A stretch of 64,000 nucleotides of DNA from Terracoccus sp. 273MFTsu3.1 (GTDB taxonomy: Bacteria > Actinomycetota > Actinomycetes > Actinomycetales > Dermatophilaceae): assembly GCF_000383675.1 (NCBI RefSeq), contig NZ_KB911822.1:310001-374000 (forward strand), written 5' to 3'. Shown here piece after piece: positions 22,501-32,427 of the stretch. Every line of letters starts with the position of its first letter. Within the stretch, counting starts at the first letter, position 1. The position numbers and the translations under genes are program-made. Under the pieces are notes generated by a model, which searched no databases, was not told where the DNA came from, and saw only the letters and a list, made by a program, of their open reading frames with translations.

Positions 22501-24720
22501 ATGGCAGACAACCAGTACCCCGTCTTCGTGGACGGCCAGACCCTCACCGAGGCCGAGCTCAACGACCTCCGGGACTTCCTCCACCAGCGCGACCGTCTCG
22601 TCGGGCGCCTCGTCGGCTTCGGCGTCAACGCCGGGCTCGGGGGCACGGTGACGACGCCGACGACCCTGACGGTCGGGCCCGGCCTCGCGATCGACCAGCG
22701 GGGCGAGCCGCTGCTCCTCGGGGCGGAGCAGACACTGCCACTGCCGCCCGTCGCCGAGTCGGTGACGTACGACTTCGTCGATGCCACGGCCGAAGGGTTC
22801 AGCGTCGTCCTCGAGTCGACCGACACGATCGAGCCCACCCCGGACTGCGGAGAGTCGGGCTGCGCCGGGCACGCCGAGCTGCACACGCGGGGGGTCGCGC
22901 TGCGGGTCGTCGCCGGCCGGGTGACCGGCACGCGGATGGACTTCGCGGCCGAGCCGCTGCTCAGCGTCGAGCCGATCCGGCTCGCCCTCGACTCGTCGCC
23001 GATCAACTCCTACCCGACGCTGCGCAACGCCATCGCCGCGCGGCTGACGAACGGCACCCAGCCCCTCGTCGACCCCACCCTCATCGCCAACCTGCAGGCC
23101 ACGTCGATCGCGAGCGCCGACACCGCAGGCGTCAAGGGCTACAAGTGCGGCTGGCTCAACATGGTGCTCTTCGCGACCCTCGACCTCCTGCGGGTCCGCG
23201 CCCTGCTGGCCCTCACGTGGGACCGCGACACGACGCGCCCCGGTGTCGTCCTCGGCTCGGTGCACCAGGTGGCCGGTGTGTGGGTCTTCGACTGCGCCTA
23301 CCGGCACGCGTGGGAGCCGCCGCGGGGGTTCACCGAGGCGTTCCTCGGCGGATCGTGCACCGACCCGGCGGGTGCCTTCCGCGACGAGCTCGAGGCCCTC
23401 CTCGCCGGCTTCGCGCCGCCCGACCCGGCGCCGGTGGGCGACCCCAAGCCGCCCATCGCCTGCCCCGTCGGCTCCATCCGCGTCGGCGACCGGTGCGTCA
23501 AGATCGTCTTCCCGCCCAAGGAGATTCCGGACAAGTGGCGGCACAAGTGGGTCTTCGACCCGCGCGAGCCCGTCTGGAACCCACCCATCAAGACGTGGGA
23601 GCGGCCCGACGTCGTCTACGAGCGACAGCCCATCGACGTGCTCGGGGAGCAGGAGTTCCCGCTCACCGACTTCCTCGGCCACGACGCGAACGACGTCAGG
23701 ACGGTGCTCGGCGGCTTCATCACGGGCCAGGGAGCCATCGCCGACGTCCGCGTCATGTCGGCCGGGGACGTCATGACCCTCGACGGCTACGCGCCCGCCG
23801 GTGGCTTCGCGGCCTCGGACTCCGTCGTGCTCGGCACCGACGCGAACGGCGTCGTCGTCTCGACGGGCCGCGTCCCGACGGTGCAGAACGTCAGGACCGT
23901 GGGATCGGCGCTGCCGGCGGCCGTCGGAGCCGCGACCGAGGCGATGGCGGCGGCCACCGAGCTGCGCGGCCTCTCGACCGGCTTCGAGACCCACCTCGGC
24001 CAGCTCGACCAGACGGTCGCCGGGCTCGGGGGCACGATCTCGACGCTCCAGACGGACTTCACGTCGTTCCGCGGCAGCTTCGACGCCGTGACCATCACGA
24101 ACCGCCTCGGCGAGCTCGAGTCCGGCATCAAGCGCATCGACACCGTCACGAACCGGATCGACGTCCTCGAGGGCAAGGTCGAGGTCATCTCGAAGTTCGG
24201 CGACGGCATCAAGCTCGACCCGAAGGTCGGTGGTGGCGGCGTCATCGCCGTCGACCCGAACATCGGCACGCACGTCGGCGGCGGCGTCATCGGCAGCCCT
24301 GGCGGCGGGGGAGTGATCAGCGGTCCGGGCATCGGTGGGATCGGTGGGATCGGTGGGATCGGTGGGATCGGTGGCGTCGTCAAGCCGTCCGGGCAGGTCG
24401 ACCGCGACCTGGCCCGGGGGGTCGCCGACTTCGCACGCACGACGGTGGACGCGCTGCGGTCGCTGCCCAACCCGCGCAACCGCAGCTTCAGCAGGTACGC
24501 CGCCGCGGCCGACCGCGCCCATGCCGCGCTCGCGCAGGCGGTGGCGCCCCCGGACACGCCGGAGGAGGCGGTCGAGACGCTCGAGCCGGCCGCCCTGACG
24601 GCGGCGACGATCGAGGTGCTGGGCACGCTTCGGACCCTCGTCAAGGCCGCGGGCGTCCCGAAGGACGTCGGTCGGCAGCTCGACGCGCAGCTGCGTGACC
24701 TCGGGGGCCTGGTGCCGTGA
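22501..24720 (+). CDS. Probable fibre or baseplate-attached CIS protein
   Basis: 739 residues, no certain family. The N-terminus FVDGQTLTEAELNDLRDFLHQRDRLVGRLVGFGVNAGL resembles the baseplate-attachment modules of CIS proteins upstream of the tape measure. Middle section is Pro/Trp-rich (about 300-400). Residues about 480-580 are a heptad-like helical region (ELRGLSTGFETHL, LGELESGIKRIDTV, NRIDVLEGKVEVI), probably a trimeric coiled coil. A Gly-rich hinge with (Ile-Gly-Gly)5 follows at 611-625, then a helical tail. Position and layout suggest a tail fibre or spike collar (Afp13-like role); this is inference. Confidence 0.65.
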   Translation: MADNQYPVFVDGQTLTEAELNDLRDFLHQRDRLVGRLVGFGVNAGLGGTVTTPTTLTVGPGLAIDQRGEPLLLGAEQTLPLPPVAESVTYDFVDATAEGFSVVLESTDTIEPTPDCGESGCAGHAELHTRGVALRVVAGRVTGTRMDFAAEPLLSVEPIRLALDSSPINSYPTLRNAIAARLTNGTQPLVDPTLIANLQATSIASADTAGVKGYKCGWLNMVLFATLDLLRVRALLALTWDRDTTRPGVVLGSVHQVAGVWVFDCAYRHAWEPPRGFTEAFLGGSCTDPAGAFRDELEALLAGFAPPDPAPVGDPKPPIACPVGSIRVGDRCVKIVFPPKEIPDKWRHKWVFDPREPVWNPPIKTWERPDVVYERQPIDVLGEQEFPLTDFLGHDANDVRTVLGGFITGQGAIADVRVMSAGDVMTLDGYAPAGGFAASDSVVLGTDANGVVVSTGRVPTVQNVRTVGSALPAAVGAATEAMAAATELRGLSTGFETHLGQLDQTVAGLGGTISTLQTDFTSFRGSFDAVTITNRLGELESGIKRIDTVTNRIDVLEGKVEVISKFGDGIKLDPKVGGGGVIAVDPNIGTHVGGGVIGSPGGGGVISGPGIGGIGGIGGIGGIGGVVKPSGQVDRDLARGVADFARTTVDALRSLPNPRNRSFSRYAAAADRAHAALAQAVAPPDTPEEAVETLEPAALTAATIEVLGTLRTLVKAAGVPKDVGRQLDAQLRDLGGLVP
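24331..24375 (+). repeat. Five 9-bp tandem units in the fibre-like gene
   Basis: ATCGGTGGG repeated five times (last unit ends GGC), in frame for Ile-Gly-Gly. Forms a flexible hinge between coiled coil and C-terminal helices. Confidence 0.9.
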
Positions 24721-25925
24721 CCGACGTGGCCGTCGACGTCCTGCGACTGCGTGGGCCGGGTGCGCAACGACTCGCGCGCGTCGCGGCCACGACGCTGCCT
24801 GCCGCCCTGGACCGGGCCCTGGCCGACGTCGGCGACATCCGTCTCGAGCACGTGTCCGTGACGCTCGACCTGTCCGTCGACGACTACGACGACGAGACGC
24901 TGGCGGTGTTGTGGGCCGAGGCGATCCGCGCCCAGGTCCTTGCCGGCGGGGTCGGCCGTCGCGACGCCGTCGCGCCGGGTGGCGATGCGGACGCGTCCCT
25001 GCGGTCGCACTCGCGGCCGTCGCCGGTCGACGTCGCCGTCGCCGCGCGGCTCTGGACGGCAACGGCCGGTCCACGTCCCGCCGACCTCCCCTCCGCCGTG
25101 CTCGCCCTCGCCGACCCCCAGATGGCGGCGTCTGCCCGCGCGCGGCTCGCCTGCGCCGAGTGGGACGCCGTGGTCGACACGATCGAGGGAGCCCTTGCGC
25201 CGCAGACAGGTTCAGGCGCTGCGGCCTCGACGGACGCGCCGTCGTCACGGTCCTGGGCGGACCCGCCCCAGCCCCCTGTCGCACCAGCACCGGACGACGC
25301 GTCCACCCGCGACGCGACGCCGGAGGACGTGGCCCCCACCACGACGCCGCGCCCCGTCCGTGAGGCCGAGATGCTCGCCCGGCTCGCAGCCGTCGCCCAG
25401 GTCGCCCCGGAGAGCGGCGCGCCCGTCGTGCTGGCCGACCTCACCCGGGCCGCCGGCCTCGTGCTGCTCTACCCGTGGCTCGCCGACCACTGCCGTCGTG
25501 CCGAGGCGCTGCACCCGCGGCTCGACCCGGTCGACGTGCGCGAGGTGGCCCTGGCCGCGGTCGTCGATCCCGACGACCCCACGCTCGCCGACGACCCGCT
25601 CGTCCAGCTCCTCGCCGGCCGCCCACCGGCAGCCGACGTCGGGCCCCGAGCACGTATGCCGCTCAACGGAGCCCGCGAGATCGCCGAGTCGGCGGATGGC
25701 GTGCTCACCGGCTTCGCGGGACTGCTGCCGGGCTTCGAGCGGTCGAGCCAGGCCTTCGTGCGCGCGTCCTGGGTCGTGCGCGCCGGCCTGCTCGACACCG
25801 ACCGCGACCCGGTGCTGCTCACGGCCGCGACCCACCCGCTCGACGTGCTCCTGCCGCGCCTGCCCTACCCGGTCGGCCTGCTCAAGCTGCCGTGGTCACC
25901 GCCCGTCACCGTGAGGTTCCGATGA
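24717..25925 (+). CDS. Contractile injection system tape measure protein (CIS_TMP, Afp14-like)
   Basis: 402 residues. The C-terminal signature of the family is clear: AGLVLLYPWLADH (about 244-256), a LADDPLVQLLAGRPP segment, MPLNGAREIAESADGVLTGF, FVRASWVVRAGLL and finally VGLLKLPWSPPVTVRF. The N-terminus (IRLEHVSVTLDLSVDDYDDETLAVLWAEAIR) also fits. A Pro/Ala/Thr-rich variable linker separates them (about 165-215). Tape-measure length scales with tube length; at 402 residues this one is short, predicting a short particle. GTGA overlap upstream. Confidence 0.87.
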   Translation: MTDVAVDVLRLRGPGAQRLARVAATTLPAALDRALADVGDIRLEHVSVTLDLSVDDYDDETLAVLWAEAIRAQVLAGGVGRRDAVAPGGDADASLRSHSRPSPVDVAVAARLWTATAGPRPADLPSAVLALADPQMAASARARLACAEWDAVVDTIEGALAPQTGSGAAASTDAPSSRSWADPPQPPVAPAPDDASTRDATPEDVAPTTTPRPVREAEMLARLAAVAQVAPESGAPVVLADLTRAAGLVLLYPWLADHCRRAEALHPRLDPVDVREVALAAVVDPDDPTLADDPLVQLLAGRPPAADVGPRARMPLNGAREIAESADGVLTGFAGLLPGFERSSQAFVRASWVVRAGLLDTDRDPVLLTAATHPLDVLLPRLPYPVGLLKLPWSPPVTVRFR

Positions 25926-27271
25926 GAGCCGGGCCGGAGCCGGTGTCCGGGACCTCCCGGGCCCCAGCCGGACCACCGGAGGTCACCGAGCTCCGGGCGG
26001 CCTTCGAGATGCTCGACGCGCTCGTGGCCGTGCGGATCGAGGAGCGGCGGGGTGGACCCGCCGGGCGACCGCTCGGCCTCGAGGGCGCCGGCGAGGGCCT
26101 GCCGTCGCTCGAACGCTTTGCGGGAGTGGGCCCACTCGCCGAGCTCGTCACGCTCACCGGCCTGTCAGCCGCTGAGGCGGTCATCCTCGTGGCCGCGGTC
26201 GCGCCCCACGCCGACGAGCGCTTCGCCGTCCGCTACGGCGCCCTCACCGACCGTCCGTCCGTCGTCGGCCTGACCGGCGAGGTGGCCCGCACCCTCGTCG
26301 CCCGGTCGTTCCGCGGCCGCCTCGACGCCACCGTCCTGCTCTCGTCGCAGGGTCGCCTGCGCGCCCAGGGCCTGCTGACCCTGGACCCGCCCGGGGACCT
26401 GTCCGGGGTGCTGCGACCCGACCCCGCGCTCGTGGCCTGGCTGCTCGGCCTCCCTGCCGAGGTGCCCGTCGCGTCGTCGGACTTCCCGGCCCGTCCGCTC
26501 ACGACCGTCCACACGTTGGCCGACGTCGTCCTGCCCGCCGCGGCGCGCACCCGCGTCGACGACCTCGCGGCCCGGATCACCCAGCGTGACACCGTCGTCG
26601 ACGACTGGGGCTTCGGCGCCCACCACGACCATGCCAGCGGTCTCGTCGCACTCTTCCACGGGCCGCCGGGGACCGGGAAGACGATGACGGCGGCGGCGCT
26701 GGCAGCGTCAGCCGGCCTCCCGGCATACCTCGTCGACCTCTCGGCGCTCGTGTCGAAGTACATCGGGGAGACGGAGAAGGCCCTCGCCAAGGTCTTCGAG
26801 CGGGCGGCGCGCGAGCGCTGCGTCCTCGTCTTCGACGAGGCGGACGCGGTCTTCGGGGCGCGCACCGAGGTCGGCGACGCGCACGACCGCTACGCCAACC
26901 AGGAGGTGTCCTACCTGCTGTCCCGGGTCGAGCAGCACCCCGGCATCGTCGTCCTCACCTCCAACCTGCTCGCCAACATCGACACGGCCTTCCAGCGGCG
27001 CATCCACGTCATGGTCGAGTTCCCGGAGCCGGGACCGGGGGAGCGTGAGCGGCTCTGGGCCGCAGTGGCGCCCGCGTCGCTGCCGATGGATCCGTCGATC
27101 GACCTGCACGACCTCGCGCGCCGCTACCCGCTCACCGGCGCGCAGATCCGCGACGCGACGCTCGATGCCGCCTACCTCGCCGCGTCGAACGGCCGGGTCG
27201 TCACGACCGCGCACCTGCTCGACGGCATCCGTCGCCAGTTCGAGAAGGCGGGGCGGACGGTGCCGCGGTGA
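25922..27271 (+). CDS. AAA+ ATPase of the CIS (Afp15-like)
   Basis: 449 residues. Helical N-terminal half (about 20-215), then an AAA+ core: Walker A GPPGTGKT (about 246-253), SKYIGETEKAL pore/linker segment, Walker B VLVFDEADAVFG, a TSN sensor-1 region and AFQRRIHVMVEF with arginine-finger residues. Afp15/PVC15-type ATPases are required for particle assembly or effector loading. Coupled by ATGA to the tape measure and by GTGA to the giant gene. Confidence 0.92.
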   Translation: MRAGPEPVSGTSRAPAGPPEVTELRAAFEMLDALVAVRIEERRGGPAGRPLGLEGAGEGLPSLERFAGVGPLAELVTLTGLSAAEAVILVAAVAPHADERFAVRYGALTDRPSVVGLTGEVARTLVARSFRGRLDATVLLSSQGRLRAQGLLTLDPPGDLSGVLRPDPALVAWLLGLPAEVPVASSDFPARPLTTVHTLADVVLPAAARTRVDDLAARITQRDTVVDDWGFGAHHDHASGLVALFHGPPGTGKTMTAAALAASAGLPAYLVDLSALVSKYIGETEKALAKVFERAARERCVLVFDEADAVFGARTEVGDAHDRYANQEVSYLLSRVEQHPGIVVLTSNLLANIDTAFQRRIHVMVEFPEPGPGERERLWAAVAPASLPMDPSIDLHDLARRYPLTGAQIRDATLDAAYLAASNGRVVTTAHLLDGIRRQFEKAGRTVPR

Positions 27272-30200
27272 GCACGCCGGTCACGACCCGGGCGGGACCG
27301 GGGCCCGGCCCGGACGCCGAGCGGGCCGGGGCCGGCTCGACGCGGTCGCCGCGGGATGCCGTCGCGCCGCGATCGCCGACCGCGGGCGGGGCTCCCGTGC
27401 TCGGGACCGTGCCGCGACCTGCAGGCGGTGGGGCCGAGGCGGCGGTCGTCGCGCTCGATCCGGCCACGACAGCAGGCGGCCTGTCGGCCGTGCAGGCCGA
27501 GTGGGGCGTCGACGGTGGGGCGGTCGTGCTCAGCGGACGGGGGCCCTTCACGGAGCTGACGGGGCGCGCCGGGTTCCGGTCCGACGGGTCGCTCGACGGC
27601 AGCGTGGAGATGAGAGCCCGCGTCGGCCTGCTCGGCCTGCACCTCGGTGAGGCGACCTGGCGGGTCGAGGGCTGGGCGCCCGAGCAGATCCTGGCGGCCC
27701 CGGCCGTGACGCTCCGCGGGACCACGCTGGGGGTCGACCTGCGGCCGCTCCCGGCGGAGGCCGGCTGGTCGTCGCCCGAGGGCGTGGACGCGCCCCGGAA
27801 CGGCGCACAGGCGACGATCCACCTGCCCGGTGACGCCGTACCTCCGGGACTTCCCCTCACGCCGCGCGTGGCCGAGGTCTACCGGGGCCTGCTCGGCGTC
27901 GACGTCAGCGGCATCCGGGTCCATCCGGACGCCCCCGTCGCGGGTGCCCCTGCCTTCGTCACCGACGAGGACCTCTTCCTCGCGCCCGGGGTCTTCGGCG
28001 TCGACAGCCCCGAGATGCTCGCCGTGCTGGACGCCGCGATCCGGGCTGCGCTGAGCGGCCTCTTCGGCGCCGTCACCGGGGAGCCCGCACCGCTCGTGCC
28101 ACCAGCCCCGCCCACCCCGGCGGCCCCCCCGGCCGACACGACCGTGGTGCCGGCCACCGTCCCGGAGCCCACCTCGCCGAGCGAGGTCGCCGACGGCGCG
28201 GCCGCGCGCACGGGTGAGGCACCGGCGACCGGTGAGACCGCGGGGCAGGCCACGGCGGCGGTGGCCGGGGCGGGCGGGGCGGGCGCGGTGGGCGGCGACG
28301 CAGGGACCTCGGCGGACGGCATACCCGGCGGCGCCGGGGGCGAGCCGACGGCGGAGGGGGAGGCTGCTGCGCCGGTGGTCGAGCTGATCATGCCCGAGCC
28401 GCCCACGACCCTGACTCCTGCGGCCACGGCTCGCGGAGCGTCGGTCGCCGGGGCAGCGCGGGGTGCAGCCGGTGCGGCGCGGGACCTGCCGTCGGCGGAC
28501 GCCAACGTCGCCGACTCCCGGGGCGCCGTCACCGAGCCGGCCGCCGAGACGGCGGCCCGCGCCCGCGAGGAGCTCGCCGCCGAGCTCGGCGAGCGGCCCG
28601 CGCCGAGCCCCGAGATCGTCGCGCTGTGCGAGCGCATCCGGACGGCGATCCGCGAGAACCGTCCCGAGGACGAGGACCAGCTCCTCGAGACCGACCCCAC
28701 CCACGAGGCGCAGGCGGCCGGTGCGACGATCACCAGCTCGGTCGAGACGCAGACGGCGGAGGTCGGCAGCAGCTACGACGCGATGGGCTCACCGCCCGCA
28801 GGGACGCCCGCGCTGTCCCCGACCCCGATCGCAACGCCCTCGCCGACGTCACCGGGGATGGGCGTCGACGCCGCCGGAGCCGCTCCCGACCCCATCCCAC
28901 CCGAGAACACCTCGCTCGACGCGGACGTCGCGGCCACCGACCAGCGGATCGCCGACTCCGGGATCGACACCCGCGTCACGCAGGAGATCCCGGACGGACC
29001 TTTCGCCGAGGCGCGCGCCGCGCGGGGTGAGCTCGGTGAGGCGGCCCAGCGGACGCCACAGCAGATCCAGGCCGAGCAGCAGCAGGCCATCGACGCCGCT
29101 CAGGGCGACATGGCCGCGCTGCAGCAGCAGGCGGTCGCGGCCATGCGGGCCTCGCGGTCCGGCACCGTCGGGACCGTCGCGGGTGCCCAGGGCGGCATGG
29201 TCACCTCGGAGGAGCAGACCCGCGAGTCGGTCTCGACCCGGGCCCAGGGCATCTACGACCAGGCGCAGACCCAGGTCAACGCGCTGCTCGAGCCGCTGAG
29301 CCGCACGGCGATCGCCCGCTGGGACGCCGGCCTCGCCCGGCTCTCGCAGGACTTCCACGACAGCCTCGACCGGGTCAAGCGCTGGATCGACGACCGGCAC
29401 TCCGGCGTCGGCGGTGCGATCCTCGCCGTCGGCGACTACATCGGCGGCCTGCCCGACTGGGTGACGGACGAGTACAACCGCGCCGAGCGCGAGTTCGGCG
29501 ACGGCGTCTGCACCCTGCTCACCGACATCTCGAGCGACGTCAACGGCGTCGTCGCCGCAGCGCAGGCCGTCATCAACCACGCCCGGGACGACATCGACAC
29601 GGCCTTCCGGGCCATGGAGTCGGAGTTCCCCGAGTGGGCGGCGCAGGAGCGGGCGCGGTTCTCCGGGATGCTCGACGGCCTCAGCCAGCGCGTCACCGAC
29701 GCCCAGACGAGCTTCGTGCGAGACGTGTCGCAGCGAGCCGTCCAGGCGGTCAACGAGGTGCATGCCGAGGCGCAGGCCCGCCGGGACGAGGCCGGTGGCC
29801 TCATCGGTCGGGTCGTCGCGGCCATCGAGGAGTTCATCGACGACCCGGTGCGCGCCATCATCAACGGGCTGCTCCGGCTCGTCGGGATCCCGCCGGCGGC
29901 CTTCTGGGCGTTGATCGCCCGGATCGAACAGGTCATCTCGGACATCGCCGACGACCCCGAGACCTTCATCAACAACCTCGTCGCCGGGGTCAAGCAGGGC
30001 TTCGAGCAGTTCTTCGACCACTTCGGCACCCACGTGCTGCACGGGTTCTGGGACTGGCTCTTCTCCGGGCTCGAGACCCCGATCCCGATGCCGCGCGACT
30101 TCTCGGCGCGCTCGCTCTTCTCCTTCGCGCTCCAGCTCATGGGCGTCACGTGGCCGCGCGTCCGCGAGATCCTCGTGCGGCACATCGGGCCCACCGCGGT

Positions 30201-32427
30201 CGACGTCATCGAGGCTGCCTGGCAGCTCGTGTCGGTCCTCATCGAGCGCGGACCCGAGGGCCTCGTCGAGCTCGTCAAGGAGCAGCTGACCCCCGAGAAC
30301 ATCGTCAACATGATCCTCGAGGCGGCGGTGCAGTACCTCGTGGAGACCCTCATCCAGCAGGTCGTCGTCCGCGTCATCGGGATGCTCAACCCGGTCGGTG
30401 CCATCGCCCAGGCCATCGACCTCATCTACCAGGTGTGCTCGTGGATCTTCCGCAATGCGGCGCGGATCTTCCGGTTCGTCGAGGCGATCGTCAACGGCAT
30501 GGCCGACGTCATCGCCGGCAACATCGGCGGCCTGGCCGCCGCCGTCGAGCGCTCGCTCGCCTCTCTCATCCCGCCGGTCATCGACTTCCTCGCCGGCCTC
30601 TGCCACCTCGGTGGACTGCCCGGCGAGATCGCCGACGTCATCACCCGCATGCAGGCGGTCGTCTATGCCGCCATGGACCGGGTCATCGGCTTCCTCGCCG
30701 AGCGGGGGCGGGCGCTGCTGGCGCGCATGGGGATCGGTGGCGACCCCGAAGAGGGTGGCCACAACGACGACACCGAGCTCGGCGCGACGGTGTCGTTCAC
30801 CGCCGACGGCGAGCGTCATCGCCTCTATGTGGTCCGTGAGGGTCCGCACGCTCACCTCATGGTCGCCTCGACCCCGAGCACCATTCCCGAGTGGATCACG
30901 CGCTGGAGGGGCATGCTGGACGGCCAGCCACCCAAGCCCGAGACCGAGGAGAACCGGCAGACGGCTCGGACCCTGCTCAACGCGCTGGAGGCTGCCAGTG
31001 GCGAGGCCAACATCTTGGCCGAGGAGCTGGCAGTGGGCTTCGAAAACGCGGGCCGAGACCCGGCGAACCCGGCACCCGCGCCCGACGACTCGGCGCTCGA
31101 AGGACGTGAGCGGTCGGTGGCGCAGAGTCTGGACCGGCTCTTCGAGCTGTTCGGTGAGGGGGACCGCGCAGAACAGCTGGGCCAGATCAGGGAGGCCCTG
31201 CCACGGCATGGGCTCGTCCGCACCCAGGAGGTCGTGTCTCGGTGGATCAGCGACTACGTCGCGCCGGTCGAGGCGAAGCCGTTGGAAGGCAGCCAGGGCA
31301 AGGTGTGGTTCACCCAGCGCTTCGTTCCGGAGTCGCTCGTCCCGTCCGAGGTCCTTGGCTCCGGCTCCAACCACGTCGCCCTCCTGCCGTACTTCGAAGA
31401 GCGGAACAGGACCGGGGGTGCGGCCACCGACGCCTTCGCCACCTACGCCCTGGTGCGTCAGTCCAGCCCTGTGCGCGCGCCCTTCTTCAGATCACTGGGC
31501 AACCGGTTCGCCGCCAAGCTGCGCGAGGACGCGGCCCTCCGCCTCCAGGGCTCAGGGGACAGCGAGCTGCTCGAGCGAGTTCGGGGCATCCGCTACCAGC
31601 CCAGCAGCAGCCAGTACGGGGTCTTCCGGCCGTGGCCCGACACCGAGGTGTCCGTCCTCGTTGAGGGCACGGTGCTCGCCGGAGGAGGCATCCTGCCCAC
31701 CCTTCGTGCGTTCGCGAACAACCAGTCGGTCGGTGGGGTGACCGGGGCGGAGTTCACCGCAGAGCTCACGCGGCACGCGCCCTCCCGACAGTGGGCGTCG
31801 CGAGAGCTGCGCGAGGCCGTCCCGGGGCAGCACGAGTGGATCCCAGTCGACCAGATCGGCTCCGTCCTGACGCGCGTCCTCGCGACGACGGCCGGTCCGA
31901 GGACGGCCGCTCGCTGGGTGTCCCTGCTCGAGAACCTGCGCACCTCGACGGATGCCGTCATCTTCTCGATCAGGGTCATCCCGGTGACCATCGTCCGCCG
32001 ACCCGGAGTGGTGGAGGAGTCGGGACTGCTGCAGGTTCGCTCGCACGCAGGGTCGACGGCGTACGACGCAGCTGGACGGCGCACGCAGCCGACCTTCCAC
32101 AGTGCCGGCCCCGGATCAGCGGGGTTGACGACCGGCACCACCGCGTTCCATGACGCCTTGCGTGCGTTCTACGTCACCCACGCGTCGATGGACGCCGCTG
32201 CGTGGGTCGACGCGCTGCTGGACCACCTGCGCACGCTGATGTACCACGGAGAGGACATCGGGGTGCCGGCCTCGATCCTCGACCAGCCCCTGGGTCTCTA
32301 CTACACCCCGCCGGGCGGGGAGTGGGGCGGGGACCGGACGGTCCGCCAGTTCCTTCAGGACGCCGTAACCAGGTGGCAGGAGATCGAGAGCAACTTCAAC
32401 CAGGCGAAGGGGAGACTCCCGACATGA
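27268..32427 (+). CDS. Giant eCIS cargo/effector candidate with degenerate DUF4157 domain
   Basis: 1719 residues. Residues about 190-270 (PLTPRVAEVYRGLLGVDVSGIRVHPD... FVTDEDLFLAPG) match the eCIS-core DUF4157 pattern, but its HELxH zinc motif is missing. Then a Pro/Ala/Gly-rich linker (about 275-500), a long helical part (570-860, Gln-rich), and a strongly hydrophobic amphipathic section (about 860-1130) without a signal peptide. From about 1175 (TVSFTADGERHRLYVV) begins a different C-terminal module of about 540 residues, with more relaxed codon use, containing HEWIPVDQIG. DUF4157 proteins are known to be eCIS-loaded toxins; the toxic activity here is unrecognised. Confidence 0.72.
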   Translation: MSTPVTTRAGPGPGPDAERAGAGSTRSPRDAVAPRSPTAGGAPVLGTVPRPAGGGAEAAVVALDPATTAGGLSAVQAEWGVDGGAVVLSGRGPFTELTGRAGFRSDGSLDGSVEMRARVGLLGLHLGEATWRVEGWAPEQILAAPAVTLRGTTLGVDLRPLPAEAGWSSPEGVDAPRNGAQATIHLPGDAVPPGLPLTPRVAEVYRGLLGVDVSGIRVHPDAPVAGAPAFVTDEDLFLAPGVFGVDSPEMLAVLDAAIRAALSGLFGAVTGEPAPLVPPAPPTPAAPPADTTVVPATVPEPTSPSEVADGAAARTGEAPATGETAGQATAAVAGAGGAGAVGGDAGTSADGIPGGAGGEPTAEGEAAAPVVELIMPEPPTTLTPAATARGASVAGAARGAAGAARDLPSADANVADSRGAVTEPAAETAARAREELAAELGERPAPSPEIVALCERIRTAIRENRPEDEDQLLETDPTHEAQAAGATITSSVETQTAEVGSSYDAMGSPPAGTPALSPTPIATPSPTSPGMGVDAAGAAPDPIPPENTSLDADVAATDQRIADSGIDTRVTQEIPDGPFAEARAARGELGEAAQRTPQQIQAEQQQAIDAAQGDMAALQQQAVAAMRASRSGTVGTVAGAQGGMVTSEEQTRESVSTRAQGIYDQAQTQVNALLEPLSRTAIARWDAGLARLSQDFHDSLDRVKRWIDDRHSGVGGAILAVGDYIGGLPDWVTDEYNRAEREFGDGVCTLLTDISSDVNGVVAAAQAVINHARDDIDTAFRAMESEFPEWAAQERARFSGMLDGLSQRVTDAQTSFVRDVSQRAVQAVNEVHAEAQARRDEAGGLIGRVVAAIEEFIDDPVRAIINGLLRLVGIPPAAFWALIARIEQVISDIADDPETFINNLVAGVKQGFEQFFDHFGTHVLHGFWDWLFSGLETPIPMPRDFSARSLFSFALQLMGVTWPRVREILVRHIGPTAVDVIEAAWQLVSVLIERGPEGLVELVKEQLTPENIVNMILEAAVQYLVETLIQQVVVRVIGMLNPVGAIAQAIDLIYQVCSWIFRNAARIFRFVEAIVNGMADVIAGNIGGLAAAVERSLASLIPPVIDFLAGLCHLGGLPGEIADVITRMQAVVYAAMDRVIGFLAERGRALLARMGIGGDPEEGGHNDDTELGATVSFTADGERHRLYVVREGPHAHLMVASTPSTIPEWITRWRGMLDGQPPKPETEENRQTARTLLNALEAASGEANILAEELAVGFENAGRDPANPAPAPDDSALEGRERSVAQSLDRLFELFGEGDRAEQLGQIREALPRHGLVRTQEVVSRWISDYVAPVEAKPLEGSQGKVWFTQRFVPESLVPSEVLGSGSNHVALLPYFEERNRTGGAATDAFATYALVRQSSPVRAPFFRSLGNRFAAKLREDAALRLQGSGDSELLERVRGIRYQPSSSQYGVFRPWPDTEVSVLVEGTVLAGGGILPTLRAFANNQSVGGVTGAEFTAELTRHAPSRQWASRELREAVPGQHEWIPVDQIGSVLTRVLATTAGPRTAARWVSLLENLRTSTDAVIFSIRVIPVTIVRRPGVVEESGLLQVRSHAGSTAYDAAGRRTQPTFHSAGPGSAGLTTGTTAFHDALRAFYVTHASMDAAAWVDALLDHLRTLMYHGEDIGVPASILDQPLGLYYTPPGGEWGGDRTVRQFLQDAVTRWQEIESNFNQAKGRLPT

